From Bifidobacteriaceae bacterium (GTDB taxonomy: Bacteria > Actinomycetota > Actinomycetes > Actinomycetales > WQXJ01): a DNA stretch of 20,216 nucleotides. The stretch covers positions 1-20,216 of the forward strand of contig JAITLE010000283.1 of assembly GCA_031278075.1 (NCBI GenBank), written 5' to 3'. Under the pieces are notes generated by a model. The model ran no database searches and was not told the origin of the DNA. It was given only the letters and a program-made list of their open reading frames with translations. Positions 13,562 through 20,216 of this stretch are shown here, piece by piece. The stretch's first letter is position 1, and every line of letters starts with the position of its first letter. A program made the position numbers and the translations under genes.

Positions 13562-14428
13562 CTAGCTCATCGCCCAAGGCGAGACGGTCGCCACCACGAT
13601 CGCCGTCAACAGCACCGCGGCGCCCGCGGCGGCGAACCACGCGTAAAGGCGGCGGCGTCCGCGCGGCGCGTAAGCGTAGACCGCCGCCAGCGCGGCGCCC
13701 ATCAGCAGCCCGCCGATGTGCGCCTGCCAAGAGATGCCCCGCAGCATCACGCTCAGCACCAGATTCAACGCGATCACCGTGGCGAGCCCTCGGATGTCGC
13801 CGCCCAACCTGCGGGACAGGACGAAAGCCGCGGCGAAGAGGCCGAACACCGCGCCAGACGCGCCCAAAGTGCCCGCCAGCGCTCCCCCGACCGTGAAATC
13901 GGCGAGGCGGAAGTAGAGCAGCACGGCGGCGTGACCGCCCAAGGCGGAGCCGATGTACAAGACGGCGAAACGGGCTCGTCCAACCAAGCGTTCGACGAAG
14001 CCGCCGACCACCCACAGCGCGTACATGTTGAGCAGGAGGTGGGCCAACCCGCCATGCAGGAAAGCCGCTGTCACCATGCTCCACGGCTCGTACCAGACGA
14101 TACCTGGCAGGAGGACCCAGTCCGCCGTCAACTCGCCCCCGCTCACCTGCTGGCCGATGAACGTCGCGACACACAGCACGATCGCGCCGATCGTCAACAC
14201 CGGCGCGCGACGCCCGAGCGGGGAGCCGAACGCGGAGCGCAACACCGTGCGCGGATCACGCGCGCCGCGGACGCACTCAGGGCAGTGCACCCCGACAGCT
14301 GCCGGGATCTGGCAGGCGGGACAAACGGGGCGGTGGCAGCGCTGGCATCTGACCAACGCGGGCGTGCCGGGGTGGCGAGGGCATTCGGGAGAGCGCTGCT
14401 GCGCCGCCGACTCGCCCCCAACGGTCAT
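13562..14428 (-). CDS. Rhomboid family intramembrane serine protease with N-terminal zinc ribbon
   Basis: This 288-residue protease should cut transmembrane substrates in the plasma membrane. The N-terminus holds a Cys/His-rich ribbon (Cys16, His19, Cys28, Cys31, Cys36, Cys39, His48, Cys49, Cys52). Six or more membrane helices follow, with HLLLNMYALW (130-139), catalytic Ser191 in GASGAVFG, and catalytic His237 in AHIGG. The zinc ribbon plus rhomboid is typical of actinobacterial homologues encoded beside ppiA. The start at ATG 14428 overlaps the cyclophilin stop (ATGA), so the two are co-translated; an open frame extends to 14572 but runs through the cyclophilin gene and is rejected. Substrates are unknown. 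Its stop faces the DnaA-box cluster. Confidence 0.92.
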   Translation of the reverse strand: MTVGGESAAQQRSPECPRHPGTPALVRCQRCHRPVCPACQIPAAVGVHCPECVRGARDPRTVLRSAFGSPLGRRAPVLTIGAIVLCVATFIGQQVSGGELTADWVLLPGIVWYEPWSMVTAAFLHGGLAHLLLNMYALWVVGGFVERLVGRARFAVLYIGSALGGHAAVLLYFRLADFTVGGALAGTLGASGAVFGLFAAAFVLSRRLGGDIRGLATVIALNLVLSVMLRGISWQAHIGGLLMGAALAAVYAYAPRGRRRLYAWFAAAGAAVLLTAIVVATVSPWAMS

Positions 14429-14946
14429 GGCAGGACTTCGACCGATCCGATGACCACATCCTGGAGCGGGCGGTCGCCTGGCCCCGTGGGAGTGGCGCCG
14501 ATCGCGTCCACCACGTCCCGTGACGGCTTGTCGGCGACCTGGCCGAATATGGTGTGTTTCCCGTTCAGCCATGTGGCGTCGCCCAGAGTGATGAAGAACT
14601 GCGACCCATTGGTGCCGCGGCCGCCGCGGATCCCCGCGTTGGCCATGGCGAGCAGATAGGGCTCGGAGAACGTCAGAGCTGGGTCGATCTCGTCGTCGAA
14701 GGTGTAGCCCGGGCCGCCGCGGCCGGTGCCTTCCGGATCCCCGCCTTGGATCATGAACCCGCTGATCACGCGGTGGAAGACGACCCCGTTGTAGAGGGGG
14801 CCTTGGCCCGTCTGGCCGGTGCGGGAATCGCGCCAGGCTTGTTCGCCCGTCGCCAGGCCGGTGAAGTTCGACACTGTCTCAGGCGCCGACTCGGGGAAAA
14901 GATCGACGCGAATGTCGCCCATGTTGGTGTGAAGAATCGCTTGCAT
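14425..14946 (-). CDS. ppiA: Peptidyl-prolyl cis-trans isomerase, cyclophilin type
   Basis: This 173-residue cytoplasmic cyclophilin catalyses proline isomerisation in folding proteins. Recognisable motifs are FHRVISGFMIQGGDP (57-71, with catalytic-type Arg59 and Gln67), NGSQFFIT (113-120) and WLNGKHTIFG (126-135). No signal peptide is present. ATG 14946 has GGGAGGA about 8 bases upstream. It is coupled to the rhomboid gene downstream. In mycobacteria the equivalent ppiA lies near gyrA and crgA, matching the order here apart from the inserted transporter genes. Confidence 0.97.
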   Translation of the reverse strand: MQAILHTNMGDIRVDLFPESAPETVSNFTGLATGEQAWRDSRTGQTGQGPLYNGVVFHRVISGFMIQGGDPEGTGRGGPGYTFDDEIDPALTFSEPYLLAMANAGIRGGRGTNGSQFFITLGDATWLNGKHTIFGQVADKPSRDVVDAIGATPTGPGDRPLQDVVIGSVEVLP

Positions 14947-15040
14947 CGGCCCATCCTCCCACGGCGGCCTGGGTGTTCAGGCATTTGACGGCTGGGGCCG
15001 CGGCCGGCGGCAGGAGCACGGTTGGCCGTACCATTGTTGG

Positions 15041-15065
15041 CACGCGGGTCCACGCGGGTCCCGCG
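15041..15065. repeat. Tandem 10-base repeat running into a perfect palindrome
   Basis: CACGCGGGTC occurs twice in tandem (15041-15050, 15051-15060). The second copy runs into CCGCG, creating CGCGGGTCCCGCG (15053-15065), a perfect 6-base inverted repeat around T. It lies 23 bases before the start of the DUF5324-like gene and could be an operator or a 5' leader hairpin; no binding partner is known. Confidence 0.45.
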
Positions 15066-15088
15066 AACACGAATCGAAGGAGAAGCCA

Positions 15089-15772
15089 ATGGCCAAGTCA
15101 AGCTGTTGCAACCAAGGAGCCAAGAAGCCCGCGGCCGGCGCCTCTTTGATCGACAGGGCCGCCGAACTTGGGGAGACCGCGAAAACGGCCGCATTGAATG
15201 TTGGCGAGTTGGTCGTCGCCAAAGCCGGGCCGAAGATCGAGGCCGCCCGGGACTGGGCCGCGCCGCGCGCCCAGGAAGCATGGGCCAAGTCCATCACCGC
15301 GGCCGCGCCGAAGATCGACCAGGCCGCCAAGGCCATCGCGCCGAAGATCGACGAAGCCCGCGACCTGATCGTGGAGCGGGCGTTGCCGGCGGTGGTGGCC
15401 GCGGCGAACGCGGCCGCTCGCGCGGCCGCCGGCGAACAACTGGCGGACGCCAAGCGCGGGCGGCGCCGGCGCCGGCGCCGCCGGGTCGGCTGGGGCTTGT
15501 TCGGGGCGGCCATCGCCGCCGCGGGCTATTGGTTCTGGCGGCAGACCCGCCCCGTGACCGACCCGTGGGCCGAAGAGGAATGGGACGATCTGGACGATGC
15601 CGCCGAGGCCCCGCAAGAGGATCTGGGCGACGCCGCGAGCGACGCCGCGTCCGCGATCGGGGAAGCGGCGGGCCAGGCCGTCAAGGCGGTGACCGGCGCG
15701 GTCAAGAAGGCGAGCGGCGCGGTCAAGAAAACGGCTGCCTCAGCCGCCGAGGAGCCTGCCGGCGAGTCCTGA
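15089..15772 (+). CDS. DUF5324-like alanine-rich membrane protein
   Basis: This 227-residue protein resembles the actinobacterial DUF5324 group: an amphipathic Ala-rich N-terminal half with repeats PKIEAARDW, APKIDQAAKA and APKIDEARDL (48-95), a run RGRRRRRRRR (123-132), a single membrane helix (about 133-150), the acidic segment WAEEEWDDLDD, and an Ala/Lys-rich tail. Its function is not known. The order basic-run then helix suggests the Ala-rich half stays in the cytoplasm. ATG 15089 has AAGGAG 6 bases upstream. It is divergent from the cyclophilin gene and upstream of a flavodoxin-like gene, with a strong hairpin between them. The family label comes from recalled layout, not a search. Confidence 0.7.
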   Translation: MAKSSCCNQGAKKPAAGASLIDRAAELGETAKTAALNVGELVVAKAGPKIEAARDWAAPRAQEAWAKSITAAAPKIDQAAKAIAPKIDEARDLIVERALPAVVAAANAAARAAAGEQLADAKRGRRRRRRRRVGWGLFGAAIAAAGYWFWRQTRPVTDPWAEEEWDDLDDAAEAPQEDLGDAASDAASAIGEAAGQAVKAVTGAVKKASGAVKKTAASAAEEPAGES

Positions 15773-15807
15773 CCGGGACTCCTCACCTCGCCCACGATGC
15801 GAGACGG

Positions 15808-15839
15808 CCGCGGGCTGCCGGCCCGCCGGCGGCCCGCGG
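15808..15839. repeat. Very stable GC-rich hairpin before the flavodoxin ribosome site
   Basis: CCGCGGGC (15808-15815), T, GCCGGC (15817-15822), CC loop, GCCGGC (15825-15830), G, GCCCGCGG (15832-15839) form an almost perfect stem of 15 pairs, with one U-G wobble when read as RNA. It starts 36 bases after the stop of the DUF5324-like gene and ends about 15 bases before the ATG at 15855, next to the ribosome site. No T-run follows, so it is not a classical terminator. Confidence 0.6.
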
Positions 15840-15854
15840 GAGGGAAGGTGAGAC

Positions 15855-16391
15855 ATGGACGGGACAGCGCTGATCGTGGCCGAATCATGTTTCGGGAACA
15901 CCGACGCCGTGGCTGAGGTGGTGGCTGAGGCGCTCGCCTCAGCGGGCGCGCTGGCGGTCGACTCGCGGCGGGCCCACGAGGCGCCCTCGACCCTGCCGGC
16001 CGGGACCGAGTTGCTGGTCCTGGCCGCTCCCACCCACAACTACTCGCTGCCGCGCTGGCGCACCAGACGACACGCGGAGAAACGCGGCGCCAAACCCGCT
16101 CACCCCATCGGCGTGCGTGAGTGGATGGGTGGGCTCACCGTGGCGCCGAAGCTGCGCGTCGTCTGCATCGACACCGCGCTGCACAGCGAGTTCACGCCAT
16201 CCTCGGCCGCCAAGGCCGCGACCCGTCTGCTGCGGCGCGCCGGGTTCGCCAACGCCTCCCGGGGACCCACCTTCTTTGTCGAGGACGCGGCCGGCCCGTT
16301 GCGGGACTCGGAGCTGGCGCGCGCCAAAGCCTGGGCGATCGCCCTCGCGGCCAGCCTCAGCGCCGCGCGCGGGGCCGAGGCTGGCCGTTGA
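15855..16391 (+). CDS. Flavodoxin-like protein
   Basis: This 178-residue protein has the flavodoxin fold layout: a phosphate-binding loop ESCFGNT (10-16), a second flavin loop APTHNYSLP (58-66) and GPTFFVEDAAGPLRDSELARAKAWA near the C-terminus (137-161), a stretch shared with actinobacterial flavodoxin-family proteins. It should bind FMN and carry electrons, or act as an FMN-dependent oxidoreductase; no partner reductase is nearby. The FMN loop has Cys-Phe between Ser and Gly where flavodoxins usually have S-x-T-G-N-T; GNT is retained. ATG 15855 follows GGAAGG and GGTGAG about 5-8 bases upstream. It faces pknB tail to tail with a gap of 9 bases. Confidence 0.82.
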   Translation: MDGTALIVAESCFGNTDAVAEVVAEALASAGALAVDSRRAHEAPSTLPAGTELLVLAAPTHNYSLPRWRTRRHAEKRGAKPAHPIGVREWMGGLTVAPKLRVVCIDTALHSEFTPSSAAKAATRLLRRAGFANASRGPTFFVEDAAGPLRDSELARAKAWAIALAASLSAARGAEAGR

Positions 16392-16400
16392 CCGGCTCGG

Positions 16401-18431
16401 TCATTCGGTGGCTGAGGCGGACGGCTGCGGGTCGGCCGGACCCGTCGACACGTGGACGGTCACCGTGTCGCCCACCTTGACTTCCTCCCCGGCCGGCGGT
16501 TCGGTCCGAATCACCTGGCCAGCGGGCACCGTGGCGCTCGTCTCCTCCACTTCGGCGTACTTCAGGTTGGCGCCGGTGATCCAGCCCCGGGCCTCGGAGG
16601 CCGACTTGCCGGTGAAGTCTTCTAGTTTGACGACGGGCACCGCCTTGGCCACCACGATGCTGACGGGCGCCTTCTGGTCCACTGTCACTCCCGCCGCCGG
16701 GTCGGTGCGGATCACGGTGTCCGGGGGCTCGTCGGATTCCTCGAACGTGGCGCCGCTCGGCACCAGGCCGGCGGCGTTGAGCTCATTGGAGCACTCCGAC
16801 TGAGTCTTGCCCTTGCAAACGGGGACGGTGGTCTTGCCGTTGGAGATGATCACTTTCACGTCGCTGCCAACCGGGAGCTCCTGGTCCACCGCGGGATCGG
16901 TCCCGATCACCTTGCCTAGGGCGATGGTCGGATGGTTCTCCGGCACCACGCCGTCGAACTTCAGGTTCGCGGCCAGCAGAGCCGCCTCAGCCTGGTCCTG
17001 GGTCATCCCCTCGGTCGGCGGAACCCGACTGATGTTGGCGCCCAACGACACGATGTACTTGACGGTCGCGCCTTCGTCGACGGTGTCCCCGCTGGCCGGC
17101 TCGAACCGGATGACCTGACCCGCCGGGTACAGATCGCTCCGCTCGCCGACACCTTCGGCCGCCGTGAGCTTGGCCTGGTCCAACACGGCCACCGCGTCCG
17201 CCACCGACCGCGAATCCGGCACCGGGGGCACCGTGACAGGCGCGGCCTGAGTCGTGGGCGGGCTCGTCGGCTCCTGCGCCGGCTCGCCGCGGTTCGTCAG
17301 CAGAAGGATCAGCGTCACCAGCAGCGCCACGCCCACGACCGCGCCGACCGTGGCCCAGATGATGACGAGCCGCTTGCGTTTGGCCTCGGCCGCCTGCTCC
17401 TCTTCCTCCACCAGCGACGACGGCGGCAAGATCCCGGCGTTCTGGAACGACGCGCCCACCGGCGGGCTGGGCGGCGCGTAGCTGCTGTAGGCGGTCACCG
17501 GGGGCGGCAACACCTGAGTGGCCTCCGCCTGGACACTCGGCGCGGCCACCGGGGGTGGCTGGGAGATGCGCGTGCCCTGCTTGAACGCCTGCAAATCGGC
17601 CAGGAACTCCGAAGCCGTCGAATACCGCAAATCGCGGTTCTTGACCAGGGCCCGCATCACGATCTGGTCCAAGGCGGCCGGCACGTCCGGCGCGAACGCG
17701 GAAGGCGGCACGGGTTGTTCGCGGACGTGCTGGTAGGCCACCGCCACCGCCGAATCGCCGACGAACGGTGGCCGGCCGGTGAGCAACTCGAACAGCACGC
17801 ATCCCGTCGAATACAGGTCGGAGCGGGCGTCCACGGTCTCGCCGCGGGCTTGCTCGGGCGAAAGATACTGGGCGGTCCCGATGACCGCCTGCGTTTGGGT
17901 GACGGCATCGGACGTCTCCGCCAAAGCCCGCGCTATGCCGAAATCCATGACTTTGACTTGGCCCGCGGCGGTCAACATGATGTTGCCGGGCTTGATGTCG
18001 CGATGCACAATCCCGGCGTGATGCGCGTACTGGAGGGCGGACAGGACGCCGATCGTCACGTCGACGGCCTCGTCGATGGGCAACGCGGCGCCGTCGCGCA
18101 TCAATTCGCGCAGGGTGTGGCCCTCGACGTATTCCATGATGATGAACGGCACATGGTGGGTCACCCCTTGCGTGTCCGTCACCACGTCCTCGCCCGTGTC
18201 GTACACCGAGACGATCGCCGGGTGGTTCAAAGACGCCGCGGCCTGCGCCTCGCGGCGGAACCTGGTTTGGAACGATGGGTCGCGCGCCAGATCGGACCGC
18301 AGCAGCTTGATGGCCACCGTCCGTCCCAACCGCGTGTCGCGGCCCACATGCACTTCAGCCATGCCGCCCCGACCGATTAGCTCGCCGACCTCGTACCGGC
18401 CGGCGAGGATCCGTGGAGTCAGGTCCGCCAC
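16401..18431 (-). CDS. pknB: Serine/threonine protein kinase PknB with four PASTA domains
   Basis: This 676-residue sensor kinase regulates cell wall growth and division. The cytoplasmic kinase domain (about 12-285) has GRGGMAEV (20-27), Lys42 in VAIK, Glu61, HRDIKPGN (catalytic Asp145), DFG (163-165) and an activation loop AVTQTQAVIGTAQYLSPEQ with Thr178/Thr180 equivalent to the autophosphorylated pair of mycobacterial PknB. A Pro-rich linker and membrane helix (354-379) precede four PASTA domains (about 401-466, 467-534, 535-598, 599-665), which bind muropeptides outside. GTG 18431 has AAAGGTGAG upstream and lies 4 bases after the pknA stop, so it is coupled. The longer open frame to 18479 overlaps pknA and was rejected. 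Downstream it converges on the flavodoxin gene. Confidence 0.97.
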   Translation of the reverse strand: MADLTPRILAGRYEVGELIGRGGMAEVHVGRDTRLGRTVAIKLLRSDLARDPSFQTRFRREAQAAASLNHPAIVSVYDTGEDVVTDTQGVTHHVPFIIMEYVEGHTLRELMRDGAALPIDEAVDVTIGVLSALQYAHHAGIVHRDIKPGNIMLTAAGQVKVMDFGIARALAETSDAVTQTQAVIGTAQYLSPEQARGETVDARSDLYSTGCVLFELLTGRPPFVGDSAVAVAYQHVREQPVPPSAFAPDVPAALDQIVMRALVKNRDLRYSTASEFLADLQAFKQGTRISQPPPVAAPSVQAEATQVLPPPVTAYSSYAPPSPPVGASFQNAGILPPSSLVEEEEQAAEAKRKRLVIIWATVGAVVGVALLVTLILLLTNRGEPAQEPTSPPTTQAAPVTVPPVPDSRSVADAVAVLDQAKLTAAEGVGERSDLYPAGQVIRFEPASGDTVDEGATVKYIVSLGANISRVPPTEGMTQDQAEAALLAANLKFDGVVPENHPTIALGKVIGTDPAVDQELPVGSDVKVIISNGKTTVPVCKGKTQSECSNELNAAGLVPSGATFEESDEPPDTVIRTDPAAGVTVDQKAPVSIVVAKAVPVVKLEDFTGKSASEARGWITGANLKYAEVEETSATVPAGQVIRTEPPAGEEVKVGDTVTVHVSTGPADPQPSASATE

Positions 18432-18435
18432 TGTC

Positions 18436-20049
18436 TCACCTTTCCCTTGGTTGCGCCGCCGTGGGCGGGGCGCTAGCAAACATTATCGCGGTCGGCCGCA
18501 AAGAGCGGAAAAGCGCCGCCGTGGGCGCCGTCACCACCAGGCTCATGTCGGCGTAGATAGTGGTCAGCAATCCGATGAGGATGATCAAGAACAGGCCAAA
18601 CGCCGCGAGGAGCGCCGCCCACCACTCGCGGGACCAGCGGACCAGGCCGGCGCCCCACCAGGAACGGCGGCGGGCGACGGGTTGGGTCGGCCGTGGTGTG
18701 GACGTCCCCGACGGCGTGTCGACCGTGGGCAGCACGTGTTGCGGCGCGGGGACCTCGTCGCGGCGGCGGGGCTGCTGCAAGTAGGGCGTCACCCCGGCGC
18801 CTGCCACCGGTCGAGCTGTCGGCGTGGTGGGGACCGCGGGCGCCGGCCGGCCCGTCAGCTCTTCCCGAGAGGGCACGGGCGGCGCGATCGGCAGCGCCTG
18901 CGCGATCTGCGGCGGCGCGTCGGGGACGCGCAACCGGCGTGACGGCGGTCTCACGGGTTCGGGCGGGGACGTGGGCGGGGGTTCGGGCGGGGACGCGGGC
19001 GGGGACGCGGGCGGGGTCACCAGGGTCGGCTCGGTGACGGGCGCCTCGGGCGCCTCGGGATGTGGCGCGATCGTGGCCGACATGGCGGTTTGGGGCGCCT
19101 CGGGCGGCATGATCGCCCGCGAGTCCAGCACAGGTTGCTCCGCCGTGGTGGGCGATGCCGTCGCATCCGCGCGCACCGGGTCGCCACCGCCGCGGCGGGT
19201 CGCCAGCAGGCGGCTCACCAACGCCCGGTGGATGTCGAGGGTCTCGCGGAACAAGCCCGCCAGCTCGGCGCCATCCGCGGGCCGCCGCGCGGGGCTCTTC
19301 TCCATCAGCCGCATCACCAAGGTGGCGAGGGACTTCTCAACCGACGCCGGCAGCGGCGGCGGTTTCTCGTTGACCTGCGCCAACGCGATCGCGACATAGT
19401 TCGCGCCGCGGAACGGGCGTTCCCCGACGAGGGCCTCATATGCGATCACCCCCAGGGAATAGAGGTCCCCGGCGGGAGTCGCGGGGTTGCCGAGGGCCTG
19501 CTCCGGGGCGAGGTATTGGGCGGTCCCCATGACCTTGCCCACATCCGTCAGCGGCAGCTGACCGTGCGCCACCGAGATCCCGAAGTCGGTCAGCTTGACG
19601 TGGTCGGCGTGCCCCAACAAGATGTTGCCGGGTTTGACGTCACGGTGCACCACCCCCACCGAATGCGCCGCGTGCAAACCCAAGGACGCTTGGATCAGGA
19701 TCGGCAGCAGGCGCAGCGGCCCAATTGTCGAATGCGTGGCCAGCACATCCGCCAGCGACTTGCCGTCGACGTACTCCATGACGATGTAACCGGTGCCGTC
19801 GACCTCGCCGTAATCAAGCACCTGGGTGATGTTCGGATGGTTCAGCATCGCCGCGTTGCGGGCCTCGAAGCGGAGCCGTTTCAACGACACCTCGTCGTCG
19901 GTGTATTCCGGGCGCAACACTTTGACCGCCACTGGGATGCCCGCCACCATGTCGTGGGCGCGCCACACCTCGCCCATGCCGCCCACCGCGATCCGGGACA
20001 CCAACTTGTAGTGTCCGCCCTCAAGAAGCAGTCCCGGCTGTGCGATCAC
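18436..20049 (-). CDS. pknA: Serine/threonine protein kinase PknA
   Basis: This 537-residue kinase pairs with PknB in growth and division control. The kinase domain (about 14-275) has AVGGMGEVW (21-29), Lys43 in VAVK, HRDVKPGN (catalytic Asp137), DFG (155-157) and GTAQYLAPEQ (175-184). A long Pro/Ala-rich linker (about 290-470), including PPASPPASPPEPPP, leads to a membrane helix (about 477-499) and a short extracytoplasmic tail without PASTA domains. The start GTG 20049 overlaps the upstream pbpA stop (GTGA). The longer open frame to 20193 lies inside pbpA and is a low-complexity Arg/Gly shadow. The linker is encoded by a G-rich 12-base repeat (18961-19016). Confidence 0.95.
   Translation of the reverse strand: MIAQPGLLLEGGHYKLVSRIAVGGMGEVWRAHDMVAGIPVAVKVLRPEYTDDEVSLKRLRFEARNAAMLNHPNITQVLDYGEVDGTGYIVMEYVDGKSLADVLATHSTIGPLRLLPILIQASLGLHAAHSVGVVHRDVKPGNILLGHADHVKLTDFGISVAHGQLPLTDVGKVMGTAQYLAPEQALGNPATPAGDLYSLGVIAYEALVGERPFRGANYVAIALAQVNEKPPPLPASVEKSLATLVMRLMEKSPARRPADGAELAGLFRETLDIHRALVSRLLATRRGGGDPVRADATASPTTAEQPVLDSRAIMPPEAPQTAMSATIAPHPEAPEAPVTEPTLVTPPASPPASPPEPPPTSPPEPVRPPSRRLRVPDAPPQIAQALPIAPPVPSREELTGRPAPAVPTTPTARPVAGAGVTPYLQQPRRRDEVPAPQHVLPTVDTPSGTSTPRPTQPVARRRSWWGAGLVRWSREWWAALLAAFGLFLIILIGLLTTIYADMSLVVTAPTAALFRSLRPTAIMFASAPPTAAQPRER
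18961..19016 (+). repeat. G-rich 12-base repeat with G-quadruplex pattern, within pknA
   Basis: The plus strand (template for pknA) has ten runs of 3-5 G in 56 bases with spacers of 1-4 bases, built on the unit GGGGACGCGGGC. It encodes the Pro-Ala-Ser/Pro-Glu linker of PknA on the minus strand. The pattern satisfies the usual G-quadruplex rule of four or more G-runs with short loops. Confidence 0.7.
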
Positions 20050-20216
20050 TTGAACACCGCCTGAAGGATCGCGCCGGCTATGGGGGCGGCCACGGCGCCA
20101 CCCGTGCCGGCGGCGCCTCTGGCGCCGCCGTCCTCCACCACCACCGCGACCGCGACGACGCGCCCATCCACCTCGCCGAATCCGACCGTCCAAACATCCG
20201 GCGCCTCGCCCTCGCG
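20046..20216 (-). CDS. pbpA: Penicillin-binding protein 2-type transpeptidase, C-terminal end (partial)
   Basis: Only the last 56 residues are present; the rest lies beyond the window. The end reads WTVGFGEVDGRVVAVAVVVED, then a Gly/Ala loop and AAPIAGAILQAVFK, which is the normal close of the class B PBP transpeptidase domain (the strand after the KTGT motif and the final helix). PbpA cross-links septal peptidoglycan. Its TGA stop overlaps the pknA start (GTGA), consistent with the actinobacterial pbpA-pknA-pknB order. The active-site motifs cannot be checked here. Confidence 0.85.
   Translation of the reverse strand, partial: REGEAPDVWTVGFGEVDGRVVAVAVVVEDGGARGAAGTGGAVAAPIAGAILQAVFK

Noticed and set aside
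16932..18380. Plus-strand open frame of 482 codons
   Set aside because: It is antisense to pknB, which has complete kinase and PASTA motifs; the plus reading has none.
19060..20064. Plus-strand open frame of 334 codons
   Set aside because: It is antisense to the pknA kinase domain with no recognisable protein features.

Overview
The window is a high-GC, gene-dense stretch of an actinobacterial (Actinomycetota) chromosome. The pointers are heavy G/C third-position use, frequent GTG starts, many 4-base ATGA/GTGA stop-start overlaps, and a gene set (crgA, DUF881 protein, class E sortase, cyclophilin, rhomboid, pknB-pknA-pbpA) that in this phylum usually lies near dnaA/oriC. The exact order or family cannot be fixed from the sequence. 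No tRNA, rRNA, insertion sequence, integrase or CRISPR array was seen, and no gene-free stretch exceeds 300 bases.

Layout. (1) 1-1713, minus strand: a four-gene operon of PadR repressor, DUF1048 protein, drug-export-type ABC ATPase and the start of its permease. It has a clear promoter whose -10 lies inside a palindrome, probably the PadR operator. (2) 1953-3866, minus: a soluble SPFH/band-7 protein followed 3 bases later by an atypical NAD-kinase-fold protein, behind a near-consensus promoter. (3) 4018-6170, plus, divergent from (2): a DUF4956 membrane protein and a lipoprotein with a Cthe_2159-type beta-helix. (4) 6196-7143, plus: a membrane-anchored L,D-transpeptidase. (5) 7161-9401, minus: a DUF881 protein, class E sortase and small membrane protein. 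(6) 9532-13325, plus: crgA, then a MacAB-like set of periplasmic-adaptor protein with a peptidoglycan-binding domain, ABC ATPase and FtsX-type permease. (7) 13326-13561: a convergent intergenic gap with a dense cluster of DnaA-box-like sites. (8) 13562-14946, minus: cyclophilin and zinc-ribbon rhomboid protease. (9) 15089-16391, plus: a DUF5324-like alanine-rich membrane protein and a flavodoxin-like protein. (10) 16401-20216, minus: the C-terminus of a PBP2-type transpeptidase, then PknA and PknB, translationally linked.

Together the right two thirds is a cell-envelope growth and division region: Ser/Thr kinases that sense muropeptides, a penicillin-binding protein, CrgA, a sortase and an L,D-transpeptidase. 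The left third is accessory: a drug-type exporter, the SPFH/NAD-kinase-like pair and a surface-lipoprotein operon. The most unusual items are the DnaA-box cluster between converging genes and the SPFH/NAD-kinase-like pair that shares a palindromic divergent control region with the DUF4956/lipoprotein operon.
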